Assembly (NCBI GenBank): GCA_049613795.1
Contig: JBMZCX010000002.1
Location: 19,523-83,522 of the forward strand
DNA length: 64,000 nt
Direction: 5' to 3'
Source: Thalassotalea_B sp049613795
Lineage (GTDB): Bacteria > Pseudomonadota > Gammaproteobacteria > Enterobacterales > Alteromonadaceae
Made by a program: the position numbers and the translations under genes. The notes under the pieces are model-generated. The model ran no database searches, had not been told where the DNA came from, and saw only the letters and a program-made list of their open reading frames with translations. This document shows positions 1-9,339 of this stretch, in pieces (the stretch's first letter is position 1; each line of letters starts with the position of its first letter).

Positions 1-858
1 AGTAATTTTCTCACCATCGAGTACAATATTGTTTAGTAAGGCGGTTGTTTCTGCTGGGCTATTTTTCCAGTTGTTTCCATTTGAAACACTTCTGAAAACA
101 TTACCTCTTAAGCCTACAGCTAATAAATTTCCTTGTTGGGTGCGACGAATGTCATAAAAAGAGCCCTGATATACGTCTTCTAAACGCTGCCAATTTTTAC
201 CAAAGTCATTGCTTTTAGCCATTAAGCCAAGTTCACCCACTAAATATGCGGTACGACCGTCTTGATAAAAACGATTAAAATGTGGCAAGATTCTTTCACG
301 TTCACTTAAATAAGCCGCTTCATCTTCATTTTTTAATTCATCAAGATACTCTAGATCTTCTTGAATCAATAATGACAAATGAAACTCTTGTTGCCAAGTT
401 ACGCCACCATCAGCAGTACGAAAAAACAAACCATAAGAACCTACCGCTACACCCGACTTATTATCTCGAAAATGAACATGAAGAAATGGAATTTCTAACG
501 CTGGATTTTGATGCTGTATTGACCACGTTAATCCCGCATCTTGGCTATGTAAGATAGTTGCATCATGTCCCACTGCCCAGCCATGCTTTGAATCGACAAA
601 CGAAATAGAGGTTAATGTAGATTGAGTTGGAGATGGCATTTGCTGCCAATTGTCACCGTCTGTAGAGCGTAAAATATGGCCTCGCTCACCAACAGCAATC
701 AAGTATTGGTCACTTACATTTTCAATATCGAGTAAAAGTGATTGTTCCGCTAAAGGAGACATAACTGCTTCAGTTGCCAGAGGGGCGGCATAACTAATTT
801 GTGAAAAGATGACCGTTACGATCAAAAAGAAAAGTTTTATCATCAAATTTTTTATCAT
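1..858 (-). CDS. YCF48/BNR-repeat exported protein (3' end outside window)
   Basis: The reading frame runs from ATG 858 to the window edge without a stop (286 codons seen). An N-terminal hydrophobic stretch (residues 5-24) ending in ISYAA looks like a Sec signal peptide. Repeated YCF48/BNR-like units follow at about residues 53-72, 92-113, 135-156, 203-224 and 245-264, each with a G-x-x-G or VG core and a later S-x-D/N-G-x-x-W motif, which predicts a beta-propeller. A second in-frame ATG lies at 843, but 858 has an AGGA about 11 nt upstream. The gene follows the DUF1329 gene by 73 bp, behind a terminator-like hairpin. YCF48-like proteins often accompany DUF1302/DUF1329 genes and an RND-type exporter, so such an exporter may lie beyond the window. 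The exact role is unknown. Confidence 0.85.
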   Translation of the reverse strand, partial: MIKNLMIKLFFLIVTVIFSQISYAAPLATEAVMSPLAEQSLLLDIENVSDQYLIAVGERGHILRSTDGDNWQQMPSPTQSTLTSISFVDSKHGWAVGHDATILHSQDAGLTWSIQHQNPALEIPFLHVHFRDNKSGVAVGSYGLFFRTADGGVTWQQEFHLSLLIQEDLEYLDELKNEDEAAYLSERERILPHFNRFYQDGRTAYLVGELGLMAKSNDFGKNWQRLEDVYQGSFYDIRRTQQGNLLAVGLRGNVFRSVSNGNNWKNSPAETTALLNNIVLDGEKIT

Positions 859-886
859 TTAATACAAAGTCCTAATAAATGCACAT

Positions 887-910
887 AAAAAAGGCTGACA
901 TTAGCCAGCC
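887..910 (-). terminator. Hairpin plus T-run between DUF1329 and YCF48 genes
   Basis: On the minus strand a GGCTG/CAGCC stem is followed directly by six T residues. It lies just past the DUF1329 stop and before the YCF48-like gene, so it may be a partial terminator that lowers expression of the downstream gene. Confidence 0.55.
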
Positions 911-931
911 ATTTCATATGAATGTGACTAA

Positions 932-2290
932 CTAACGGTTATCACGTTGCAATGCTCTTGATGTAAAGTTTACATCTTTAAGCTTAGCAGAAAAGTCGTA
1001 CATTTTAGCTTCATTATCTAAACCTAACGCAATATAACGTTTTGATTGAAGATCATGGAAAACTTCTAATGTAGACCATTGAGTAGGTACTTCATAGTAG
1101 TTTAATCCATGTGCTACACCAACGCGATATAATTCGTCACGTTCATCATAAATGTCAGTAACAGCAATTTGCCAGCTATCTTCATCAATAAAGAACACAC
1201 GTTTTTTATAAATATGACGCGTATTGTCTTTTAAGTTAGCTTCAACTACCCAAACGCGATGTTTTTCATAACGTACATGCTCAGGATTAATATGGCCCGG
1301 GCGCACAATGTCATCGTATTTAAGAGTATCACTATGTAAACGGTAATCATTATATGGAATTAATAATTCTTGTTTACCCTTTAATGTCCAGTTATAACGG
1401 TTTGGCGCACCATTAAACATATCAAAGTCATCTGTGGTTCTTAAACCATCAGCTGCTGTACCTGGGGCATCATAAGCAACCGTTGGTGCTTTTTGTGCTC
1501 GACGTATGCCTTTGTTATATAACCAAGCTTGGCGAGGTGTTTTAATTTGATCCATTGTTTCATGAACCAATAACGCCGTACCAACAAGTTTAGAAGGCTC
1601 TGTTACTTTCTGCTTAAATTTAAACAGAATATTCGACGCTTCTAATTCTTCAGAAGAAGCCCCTTCCATTCCATAAGGGATCATTAATTGGTCATCAAAA
1701 CCCACGTAGGTATAACTACCAGAAGCAGTAGGAGTTACTTGGCCACCTTGGCGAACAATTTTTTGACCACGATAGCGTAAAATATGATTCCAAATAGCTT
1801 CTAAGCCATTAGCTGGGATAGGAAATGGTACGCCAATAGCAGCCTGAACAATACCATTACCTTCTTGTACCAACATAGAGCGACTAGCATTATCTATAGT
1901 GGCTTTATAAACATACTCAGGGTAAGACGCTGAACGTCTTGTCTGATAAACATTCATTTTGTACGTTTGAGGATATGTTTTAAATAATGCAAGTTGACCC
2001 GGCGTTAATAACTTTTCATATTCAGCTACATTTTCAGCAGTGATAGTAAACTTAACTTTATCATCTGGGTAAGGATCGGCATGATGTTGCCCCACTTTAT
2101 AACCTTTAGGTGCTGACGTTATACCGCCAGTCCATTCAGGAATAGAGCCATCTGCATTACCCGCTTTTACCGCCCCCATAGGCGTTAGTTCACCCGATAA
2201 TTTTTTTGCTTGTTCTGCATCAACTTTAGCAACACTTGCGCCGGAAAATGCTAAAGACATGGCAAATGACAATAATGTAATTTTTTTCAT
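932..2290 (-). CDS. DUF1329 family periplasmic protein
   Basis: The 452-residue product has a clear Sec signal peptide (about residues 1-21, ending SGASVA). Its N-terminal region contains the family's typical LTPMGAVKAGNADGSIPEWTG-type stretch (about residues 34-55), which is rich in Gly and Trp. It is full length for DUF1329. The family is found in Gram-negative bacteria next to DUF1302 outer-membrane proteins, and a LolA/LppX-like lipid-carrier fold has been suggested for it. Here it starts 11 bp after the DUF1302 gene in the same direction, so the two are very likely co-translated. A role in moving a hydrophobic molecule across the periplasm is an inference from this partnership; the substrate cannot be read from the sequence. 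Confidence 0.88.
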   Translation of the reverse strand: MKKITLLSFAMSLAFSGASVAKVDAEQAKKLSGELTPMGAVKAGNADGSIPEWTGGITSAPKGYKVGQHHADPYPDDKVKFTITAENVAEYEKLLTPGQLALFKTYPQTYKMNVYQTRRSASYPEYVYKATIDNASRSMLVQEGNGIVQAAIGVPFPIPANGLEAIWNHILRYRGQKIVRQGGQVTPTASGSYTYVGFDDQLMIPYGMEGASSEELEASNILFKFKQKVTEPSKLVGTALLVHETMDQIKTPRQAWLYNKGIRRAQKAPTVAYDAPGTAADGLRTTDDFDMFNGAPNRYNWTLKGKQELLIPYNDYRLHSDTLKYDDIVRPGHINPEHVRYEKHRVWVVEANLKDNTRHIYKKRVFFIDEDSWQIAVTDIYDERDELYRVGVAHGLNYYEVPTQWSTLEVFHDLQSKRYIALGLDNEAKMYDFSAKLKDVNFTSRALQRDNR

Positions 2291-2301
2291 TGATTCTGTC
2301 C

Positions 2302-4368
2302 TTATAAAGAATATTTTACGTTGAAAGATACATAATCACGATCTTCCATCTTATTTGTAGTGCCTACACCGCCCCAAAAGCTGTTATAGGTAATATCTGC
2401 TGACCATTTACTTTGATAATCAAAAGTAATTCCTGCAGAGAATGACTTACGGTCTTCAACAAATAAGAAAATTGGATCTGGCGTAATACCGCTAACATCG
2501 TGTGAAAAAATAAACTTAGGTGACATGTTAATACCAGAAATAACATTAGCATAATCTAGCTTAGCCACAAATCGATAGCCCCATGCAAACTCATCAGGGA
2601 ACGGGTTAGATTCAACACCACCCTGTAACCCAACTTCTAGACCTTCTTTGCCTGCAATGCCGCCATTTCTGTCGGTGCCTGGACCATTTAAACGTAGTAC
2701 ATCTTGATCAGGCATATCATTAATATTGATACCACCAACCTCTAGCAAGGTCGTTAATTGGCTGGCACCAAATGAAGGGCCCCAAAAACGAGTAAATGTC
2801 ATTTGTGCTTGCACAGTATCACTTAAAATATAGCCTTGTGCTGTTTGCCCTGGAGCAACCACATCCATCTGCGAAACACCATCAAGATACCCACGTTCAC
2901 CAAATAAAACAGAATCAGGGTGTGCTAATTGTTGAGGCATTGCAGCAAATAACAATTCAACATCATCAATTTGTAATGGCTCGTCTTGACGATAACTAAC
3001 TTCACCTGACACAGCAAAATCAGCAACGGTTGTATTAAAACTTAGTGCCGTCATTTTTATATCTTCAGGGTAAGCTAATAACACTTGTGAAAAGCTACCT
3101 AGATTATGATAGTTATCTTCCGTTATTTGATTACCTGCTAAATAAGCTAAATCTGCGCCAATAGCAGCAGCTGAAAAGTTAGCCGTTTTACCTGAGAAAA
3201 ATGGGCGACGACTATGGTAGTTAACATAATATAAACTAATTTCTGATTCATTGAGTTCAGGTAAGTACCAAGATAAACGTAAACCGTATTGACCACCATC
3301 TTCAGGCTCAAGTGAACTAGCATCACCTGGTGCTTTTAATGTAAGCTTAGTTGGGTAGGCTAAATAAGCAGAGCTTGCTAACCCCATTGTTGCAGGATCA
3401 CCAGAGCGCATCATATCGCCAATTTGATTCATACCACTAATTACCGTGTCTAAATCTATATCAGGATTGCCCGTAAAGCCCAGTTGAATATTGTTATAGT
3501 GACCACCGTCACCCGCAAAGTCATTCGTTGAAAAGTAGCTTCCAGGTGCAGGTAAAATAGTTCTTTCCCACTGATATTGATAGAACATTTCAACATTGAA
3601 GTTTTCAGTCACACCTAAAGAGGCCCAAACAGCACCAAAAGGAATAAAAGCTTCGGTTAATTCAGAACCAGGCGCTTTTAAACGAGCAATATCAATTGGG
3701 TTAATTTCGCTAATACCATGAGAAATTAACGTGCTTTCACCCCAACCAATAACTTGTTGACCAATACGTACAGAGAATGGCATTTCACCTAAATCGAAAT
3801 CACCGTAGAAATAAGCATCAAGTAAACGAATATCACGACAAAGTTGCTCTTTCGCTTTGTCATCACGACACGGGTCATTTACTTGCCCAGAAACAGGATT
3901 ACTCCATGCTCGATCACCGTCCATCATTTCAAAATCGTAAAAATACATACCACGTAAAAATACGCCAACATTGTCTTTACGAATATCTAACTCGTGTGTT
4001 CCTTTAAAAAGGCGTGAAAAACTTTCGCCAGCATCGTAATTTAAATTACCTAAATCACCATTGTTAGAATAACTACCTTGGCCTTGCCAAATAACATCGC
4101 TTGCAGGGTTAGCATTTAACGCCGCATGGTATTGAGAAAAGTCAAAACCGTTATTGATATTATTAGAAATACCAACATTGTCTTCCCAATTTCTATTTTC
4201 CGTACGATAACTAGCACCTACTGAAAATGTAGAGCTAAAACTAATATCAAAATCACCTAATTGAAAATTAGACGCGGCAGCTGAACCTATTTGTGAAAGT
4301 AGGATCGCGGTAGTTACACTTACCGCTAGCGGTTTTTTAATAAACCTAGCTATTGAACTTTGTCTCAT
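2302..4368 (-). CDS. DUF1302 family outer-membrane protein
   Basis: The protein is about 688 residues from ATG 4368, which has a GGGGAG Shine-Dalgarno six bases upstream; an in-frame ATG 33 bp earlier (4401) has none, so 4368 is preferred. A signal peptide (basic RFIKK, hydrophobic core, end at SAAA) is followed by NFQLGDFDISFSSTFSVGASYR, amphipathic strands typical of a DUF1302 beta-barrel. The C terminus alternates polar and aromatic residues and ends VSFNVKYSL, as outer-membrane barrels do. Two Cys near residues 165-175 could pair in a loop. It heads an operon with DUF1329 and YCF48-like genes. A channel or receptor for lipid-like compounds is inferred from family context (similar genes occur in steroid and fatty-acid degradation clusters). 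Confidence 0.88.
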   Translation of the reverse strand: MRQSSIARFIKKPLAVSVTTAILLSQIGSAAASNFQLGDFDISFSSTFSVGASYRTENRNWEDNVGISNNINNGFDFSQYHAALNANPASDVIWQGQGSYSNNGDLGNLNYDAGESFSRLFKGTHELDIRKDNVGVFLRGMYFYDFEMMDGDRAWSNPVSGQVNDPCRDDKAKEQLCRDIRLLDAYFYGDFDLGEMPFSVRIGQQVIGWGESTLISHGISEINPIDIARLKAPGSELTEAFIPFGAVWASLGVTENFNVEMFYQYQWERTILPAPGSYFSTNDFAGDGGHYNNIQLGFTGNPDIDLDTVISGMNQIGDMMRSGDPATMGLASSAYLAYPTKLTLKAPGDASSLEPEDGGQYGLRLSWYLPELNESEISLYYVNYHSRRPFFSGKTANFSAAAIGADLAYLAGNQITEDNYHNLGSFSQVLLAYPEDIKMTALSFNTTVADFAVSGEVSYRQDEPLQIDDVELLFAAMPQQLAHPDSVLFGERGYLDGVSQMDVVAPGQTAQGYILSDTVQAQMTFTRFWGPSFGASQLTTLLEVGGININDMPDQDVLRLNGPGTDRNGGIAGKEGLEVGLQGGVESNPFPDEFAWGYRFVAKLDYANVISGINMSPKFIFSHDVSGITPDPIFLFVEDRKSFSAGITFDYQSKWSADITYNSFWGGVGTTNKMEDRDYVSFNVKYSL

Positions 4369-4474
4369 TATGTTCTCCCCAGACCTGAAACAGTTTTTCA
4401 TTTTATAATTCTATTAATCCACTATAGTGGTATAAAACAATAATTGCATCATTTTGACAGAGGCGCAAGCACTA

Positions 4475-4486
4475 ATCTGACCAGAT
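4475..4486. promoter_or_regulatory. Palindrome ATCTGACCAGAT, candidate operator
   Basis: A 12-bp near-perfect palindrome with arms ATCTG/CAGAT, about 107 bp upstream of the DUF1302 start. It shares the 9-mer TCTGACCAG with the second site at 4653-4661. The CTGGTCAGA core on the minus strand resembles half of a FadR (GntR family) operator. Confidence 0.4.
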
Positions 4487-4649
4487 AAGATGCTTATTTA
4501 TAAGGTTTTCAATTAGAACTCACCTGTAGGCCGCAAGCACGTTTAAAACGCTTGTTTTAAATTTATGAGAATTTAGTTTTATTTATAAGTAAACAGAATA
4601 GATATCGCGTTGTTTAAATAGCAAAGCTGGCCAAATTAACACAAAACAA

Positions 4650-4660
4650 TGGTCTGACCA
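4650..4660. promoter_or_regulatory. TGGTCTGACCA, FadR-like operator
   Basis: A perfect 5-bp inverted repeat around one central base, matching the FadR core TGGTCNGACCA known from E. coli. It lies about 280 bp upstream of the DUF1302 start, far for simple repression. Binding is inferred from the motif only. Confidence 0.4.
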
Positions 4661-4684
4661 GCGTTTAAAGCATAAGCTCTAATA

Positions 4685-4897
4685 TTAGATTCGACTAAGT
4701 GAAATAAATTTATTATTTACAGTTTCTAAACAAAATCGTCCTTTAACACCTGTAGCCGTAAGATGTTTTCTTAGATGCATGGCTGGAAATTGAACTCTAA
4801 CGCCCTGCTCTGTGTGTACAACTACCGCTAAAATATTACCATGGTAATAAGGTAAAAATTCATCAGTAGTCATGCTTATCGAAAAATAATGTTTCAT
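4685..4897 (-). CDS. DUF2835 family protein
   Basis: A 70-residue protein beginning MKHYFSISM. The pattern with LPYY in the first third, a V-H-TEQG-RVQFPA core and HLRKHLTATGVKGRF in the second half is the DUF2835 family signature. Full length for the family. It starts 6 bp after the pepN stop codon and is presumably co-transcribed with it. No biochemical function is established, and nothing in the sequence suggests membrane insertion or metal binding. Confidence 0.85.
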   Translation of the reverse strand: MKHYFSISMTTDEFLPYYHGNILAVVVHTEQGVRVQFPAMHLRKHLTATGVKGRFCLETVNNKFISLSRI

Positions 4898-4903
4898 GGA
4901 AAG

Positions 4904-7468
4904 CTAACTTAAGGCTGCATCTAGTTTTTCTTTTAGATCTTTAGATAGCGTAGGAAGCGCTGAAATACGCAAAAGCTCGCCTTTCATCAAACCTTGTCTG
5001 TATTGATCAAAGTCTTTAAATTGAATAAGTACTGTGATCAACCTTGACGCTACTTGAGGATTAATATCATTTAATAAACAAATTTGATCCGCCAAAAATT
5101 GATACCCTCTGCCACTTTCACAATGGAAATGACGAGCATTACTATGGCAAAACACACCAATAAGTGAGCGTGCTCGATTTGGGTTTTTCAAACTAAATTG
5201 TGAATGTGCTAATAACTGAGCTAAACGTTCAAAAGTATCGTCGCCATTGTAACAAGCTTGCAGACTAAACCATTTATCCATCACTAATGGCGTTTCTGAC
5301 CAATGTTGTTCAAAGGTAGTCATCATAGCGTCAAACTCAGCACAACGATTAACCGCTGCATTTGATAACGAAGCTAAGCTGTCAGTCATATTGTCTGAAT
5401 TTTTATATTGTTCTGTAAGTAGCTCATGATAGTTATTCATTGTAGTTAAATACGACAGCAACACATTTTTCAACGCCCTTTCACCAAGAGTCAACCCTTC
5501 ACTTTTCATCGAATTAGCCACTAACAAATGATATTTCGCTGAAAACTCTGGTGCTAATCCCTGCGCAATAAATGCTTTTAACTTATCAAGTGCATTAACG
5601 AGTTTGATAGGGTTTACAGGCTTAAATTGCTCTACTAATTCATTAAAACTGGGTAAAGTAAATTGCTCTGCAATTAGTGCAGGATCGCTATTATTACTTA
5701 ACTGAACTTTGAAAATGCTTACTAACTCTGCTGGTAATTGATAATCGCTATTTTTAACCAGCTCCGCTAACGTATTAGTTAATAGCTTTTGACCAGCATC
5801 CCAACGTAAAAATTCATCGTCTGCTTGTGTCATAATATGCGTAAGCTCAGCATTACTTTGCTTAAAATTAACTTTAACCGGTGCAGAAAAGTTGGCTAAA
5901 AAGCCTAACGTTGGCTTAGTTTCATAGCCTGAAAAAGACCATTCATTCTCATTTGTTGTTAATGCTAATAAATGACTTTTACTTTCACCATTTTCAATAA
6001 GCTCAATGGCAATAGGGATATGTAAAGCACTTTTACTTGGCTGCTCCTTCGTTGGCGGCGTTGCTTGACTAATAGTTAAGCTATATTCACCAGAACTTGC
6101 ATTATACGCTTCATTCACTGTTAATACTGGAGTGCCTGATTGGCTATACCAACGTTGAAACAATGATAGATCAATATTTGCCGCATCTGCCATTGCAGTA
6201 ATAAAGTCGTCACAAGTTACCGCTTGACCATCGAATCGTTCAAAGTAAAGATCAATCCCTTTTCTAAACGTTTCTTGCCCCATTAAGGTATGCAGCATTC
6301 GAATAACTTCAGCCCCTTTTTCATACACAGTTAGGGTATAAAAGTTATTCATCTCTAATACTTTTTCTGGACGAATAGGATGCGCCATTGGTCCTGCATC
6401 TTCTGCAAATTGTTGTGCCCGCATAACCCGTACATTTTGAATACGAGTAACCGCGGCTGAGTGCATGTCAGCACTAAATTGTTGATCACGAAATACGGTT
6501 AAGCCTTCTTTAAGGCTAAGTTGAAACCAGTCTCGACAGGTAACGCGGTTTCCTGTCCAGTTATGAAAATACTCATGGGCAATAACGGCTTCAACGTTAA
6601 AATAATCGGTATCGGTAGCAGTTTCCTTATCGGCTAAAACAAATTTGCTATTAAAAACGTTTAAGCCTTTATTTTCCATCGCGCCCATGTTGAAAAAATC
6701 AACGGCAACAATCATGTAAATATCAAGATCATATTCTAGGCCAAAAGTATTTTCATCCCAACGCATCGAGTGCTTTAAAGATGCCATCGCATGATGGGCT
6801 TTCTCTTTATTACCTTTATCGACAAAAATTTCTAAGCAAACGTTTCGACCCGATGCAGTAACATAATGATCTTGAAGTAAGTCAAAGTCACCTGCCACTA
6901 AAGCAAATAAATAACACGGTTTAGGGAATGGGTCTTGCCATGTAACAAAGTGTTTATTGCTACTTAACTCACCACTCGCTACTTTATTGCCATTAGACAG
7001 CAAGTATGGAAATTGAGTTTTATCAGCGATCACTTTAGTGGTAAATTTAGCCATTACATCTGGACGATCTAAATAATAAGTGATCCGCCTAAAACCTTCC
7101 GCCTCACATTGCGTACAGAATGCCCCTCCTGACTTAAACAAACCTTCTAAAGAGGTATTATTAAGTGGATCAATTTCAGTAATAATGGTTAATGAACACT
7201 GCTCATCAGCAATTGCTAGCGTTAAACTCTCATCATCAATACTATAACTTTCAGGTGAAAGTGCTTTCCCGTTATAAAACACATCAACTAATTTAATATG
7301 TTCGCCATTGAGAATTAATTGGCTAGCATTGTTGTCATTTTTCGTTATTGATAAAACAGAAGTGACTAGCGTTTTAGTATCGTCAAGCTCAAAGGTAAGG
7401 TCAACAGTATCAATAGAGAATTCGCTTGGACGGTAATCTTTTAAGTAGCGGGCGGTAAATGCAGACAT
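4904..7468 (-). CDS. pepN: Aminopeptidase N
   Basis: A cytosolic M1-family zinc aminopeptidase of 854 residues (E. coli PepN is 870) that removes N-terminal residues from peptides late in intracellular protein breakdown. The exopeptidase motif GAMEN is at residues 262-266 and the zinc motif HEYFH at 298-302, followed by the downstream Glu in the EGLTVF segment. No signal peptide is present, as expected. The C-terminal all-helical half is complete, ending LKEKLDAALS. The ATG at 7468 has an AAGG-type ribosome site. The DUF2835 gene follows closely. Confidence 0.97.
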   Translation of the reverse strand: MSAFTARYLKDYRPSEFSIDTVDLTFELDDTKTLVTSVLSITKNDNNASQLILNGEHIKLVDVFYNGKALSPESYSIDDESLTLAIADEQCSLTIITEIDPLNNTSLEGLFKSGGAFCTQCEAEGFRRITYYLDRPDVMAKFTTKVIADKTQFPYLLSNGNKVASGELSSNKHFVTWQDPFPKPCYLFALVAGDFDLLQDHYVTASGRNVCLEIFVDKGNKEKAHHAMASLKHSMRWDENTFGLEYDLDIYMIVAVDFFNMGAMENKGLNVFNSKFVLADKETATDTDYFNVEAVIAHEYFHNWTGNRVTCRDWFQLSLKEGLTVFRDQQFSADMHSAAVTRIQNVRVMRAQQFAEDAGPMAHPIRPEKVLEMNNFYTLTVYEKGAEVIRMLHTLMGQETFRKGIDLYFERFDGQAVTCDDFITAMADAANIDLSLFQRWYSQSGTPVLTVNEAYNASSGEYSLTISQATPPTKEQPSKSALHIPIAIELIENGESKSHLLALTTNENEWSFSGYETKPTLGFLANFSAPVKVNFKQSNAELTHIMTQADDEFLRWDAGQKLLTNTLAELVKNSDYQLPAELVSIFKVQLSNNSDPALIAEQFTLPSFNELVEQFKPVNPIKLVNALDKLKAFIAQGLAPEFSAKYHLLVANSMKSEGLTLGERALKNVLLSYLTTMNNYHELLTEQYKNSDNMTDSLASLSNAAVNRCAEFDAMMTTFEQHWSETPLVMDKWFSLQACYNGDDTFERLAQLLAHSQFSLKNPNRARSLIGVFCHSNARHFHCESGRGYQFLADQICLLNDINPQVASRLITVLIQFKDFDQYRQGLMKGELLRISALPTLSKDLKEKLDAALS

Positions 7469-7621
7469 TCGGCTAACCTTTCAAATGGAAATAATGGTAA
7501 AAAGCCTGATATATGATCACTTTAGTAATAGGTACTAAAGGCTATAACAGGCTTTGGTAATAATTTTTACAATGAGTAGTGCAAACTGAATTTCATAACT
7601 CATTTTCTTAATAAAGTAAGG

Positions 7622-9073
7622 CTATTCAGTAATTTTTTTAATTTTAAAGCCCACATAACCATAAACAATAGCTAATATTGGGTTAATTAAATTAAAGAAA
7701 CAATAATAAATATATTCATATGAGGTTAATGCTAACGCACCAAACATAAAGGCACCACAGGTATTCCATGGTATTAGCGGAGAGGTAATAGTGCCTGAAT
7801 CTTCTAAGGTACGACTTAACACCGTAGGATGAAGCTTACGGCGAGCATACTCTTCTTTATACATTCTACCCGGCATAACAATCGCCATGTATTGATCAGC
7901 AGTAATTAAGTTAGTGCCAATACAGGTAGCAATAGTACTTGCGATTAAGCTGCCCGTTGATTTTGCCGCAGCAAGAATAGACTCAACAAACTTTTTAAGC
8001 ATACCTAAATGTTCTAATACAGCACCAAAACTTAATGCACACATAACTAACCAAATAGTATTAAGCATGCTAGACATACCACCGCGGCTCAGTAATTCAT
8101 CTATTTCACTGTTTCCCGTTTTTACCACAACACCATCAAAAAATGCAGACCAGATCACCATTAAAGACGCCTTTGCACCTTCAACACCTTCAGCAGCCAT
8201 CGATGAAATTAATTCTTGCTGAAAAATAGCTGCCCAAATGCCACCGATAATAGCGCCTATCGCAACGGCAGGAAATGCAGGCACTTTTTTATAGGCTAAT
8301 CCTAATAAAATAACCAATGGGATCAAATTCAATATATTGATTTCATAGGTCGCTTCAAGGGTATTAATTAACGTATCAATACTTTCAGTGTTAACTGGCG
8401 CATTAGTTGAGTGGCTAAAACCAATAATTAAGAATAAAACCAGCGCAATTGAGATTGATGGAATGGTCGTCCATAACATGTAGCGAATATGCTCAAATAA
8501 CTCACTGCCCGCTACAGCAGGCGCTAAATTAGTTGTTTCAGATAGAGGGGAGAGTTTATCGCCAAAATAAGCGCCTGATATAACCGCCCCTGCAGTTACC
8601 GCCGTTGAAAGCTCAAAACCTGTAGCAATACCTATAAACGCCACACCAACTGTCGCTGCTGTTGTCCAAGAGCTACCAATACTCATCGCAACAATACCGC
8701 ACACAATACAGGCAGCCGCATAAAACCAGCTTGGATCAATAATTTTTAAACCAAAATAAACCATGGTTGGCACAGTACCACTTAATAACCAAGTACCAAT
8801 TAAGGAACCGACGGCAAGTAAAATAAGTATTGCGCCTAACGAGATTGAAATACCATGAACAATCGCTTTTTCAATTGATGCCCAATTATGGCCGTTTTTC
8901 AAACCAATAATAACCGCGATACCCATTGCCAATAATAGTGCTATTTGATTAGGGCCAAAGGAAGAATTGTCGCCGAAATAGATAACGGCTGTCGCCAACA
9001 TAATAACCAGTGCAATTACAGGGATAAATGCATCGATAAAACTAGGCGATTTAATTTGGGTCTGTTCTGACAT
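7622..9073 (-). CDS. NhaC-family Na+/H+ antiporter or related transporter
   Basis: A 483-residue polytopic membrane protein with about ten or more hydrophobic segments. The motif SGAYFGDKLSPLSETTNLAP (about residues 165-185) is diagnostic of NhaC antiporters, and MSIGSSWTTAATVG precedes it. NhaC proteins exchange Na+ for H+, but some members carry amino or organic acids, so the substrate is not fixed by sequence. The gene stands alone between pepN and prc. The ATG at 9073 has an AAGG about 12 nt upstream. The upstream 200 bp hold no riboswitch-like structure that I could recognise. Confidence 0.85.
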   Translation of the reverse strand: MSEQTQIKSPSFIDAFIPVIALVIMLATAVIYFGDNSSFGPNQIALLLAMGIAVIIGLKNGHNWASIEKAIVHGISISLGAILILLAVGSLIGTWLLSGTVPTMVYFGLKIIDPSWFYAAACIVCGIVAMSIGSSWTTAATVGVAFIGIATGFELSTAVTAGAVISGAYFGDKLSPLSETTNLAPAVAGSELFEHIRYMLWTTIPSISIALVLFLIIGFSHSTNAPVNTESIDTLINTLEATYEINILNLIPLVILLGLAYKKVPAFPAVAIGAIIGGIWAAIFQQELISSMAAEGVEGAKASLMVIWSAFFDGVVVKTGNSEIDELLSRGGMSSMLNTIWLVMCALSFGAVLEHLGMLKKFVESILAAAKSTGSLIASTIATCIGTNLITADQYMAIVMPGRMYKEEYARRKLHPTVLSRTLEDSGTITSPLIPWNTCGAFMFGALALTSYEYIYYCFFNLINPILAIVYGYVGFKIKKITE

Positions 9074-9289
9074 AGAAAGAGTTACCTTAGGGTTTAATTA
9101 TTTTTTTATTTTTGTTTATTATTATTGTGTGAGAATTTCATAACATGCCTTTTGTTGCTTACTGTTGCAAGCTTTTTTCTTTGCTACATTAATGGCAGAT
9201 ACTATCACTTATAAATATTTATTCAGTATTTTTGAATGAAATTTCTTTTCTTCAGTAATCTCTCATTATTTAATTTAGCTTAACATAAG

Positions 9290-9315
9290 AAAAAACCGCC
9301 AATTAATGGCGGTTT
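9290..9315 (-). terminator. Intrinsic terminator of prc
   Basis: Stem AAACCGCCA / TGGCGGTTT with a 5-nt loop, followed on the minus strand by a T6 tract. It lies 25 bp past the prc stop. Confidence 0.85.
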
Positions 9316-9339
9316 CATCATATTTATAGCAACTAAAGC

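Larger units (their letters stand above)
4402..4684. other. Intergenic region upstream of the DUF1302 operon
   Basis: No convincing coding frame. It holds two related palindromes listed separately (TCTGACCAG is shared by both) and an imperfect inverted repeat around 4532-4552. It must contain the promoter of the DUF1302 operon; no clear -35/-10 pair was recognised. Confidence 0.5.

Noticed and set aside
2796..4007. Plus-strand open frames of 67 and 76 residues opposite the DUF1302 gene
   Set aside because: Both are antisense to the barrel gene, lack ribosome sites and have His/Gln-rich shadow-frame composition.
4369..4401. Longer N terminus for the DUF1302 protein
   Set aside because: The upstream ATG has no ribosome site, while ATG 4368 has GGGGAG at good spacing and yields a normal signal peptide.
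9074..9289. Lysine or other riboswitch upstream of the first NhaC-family gene
   Set aside because: The leader is AT-rich without the conserved stems or loops of known riboswitches.
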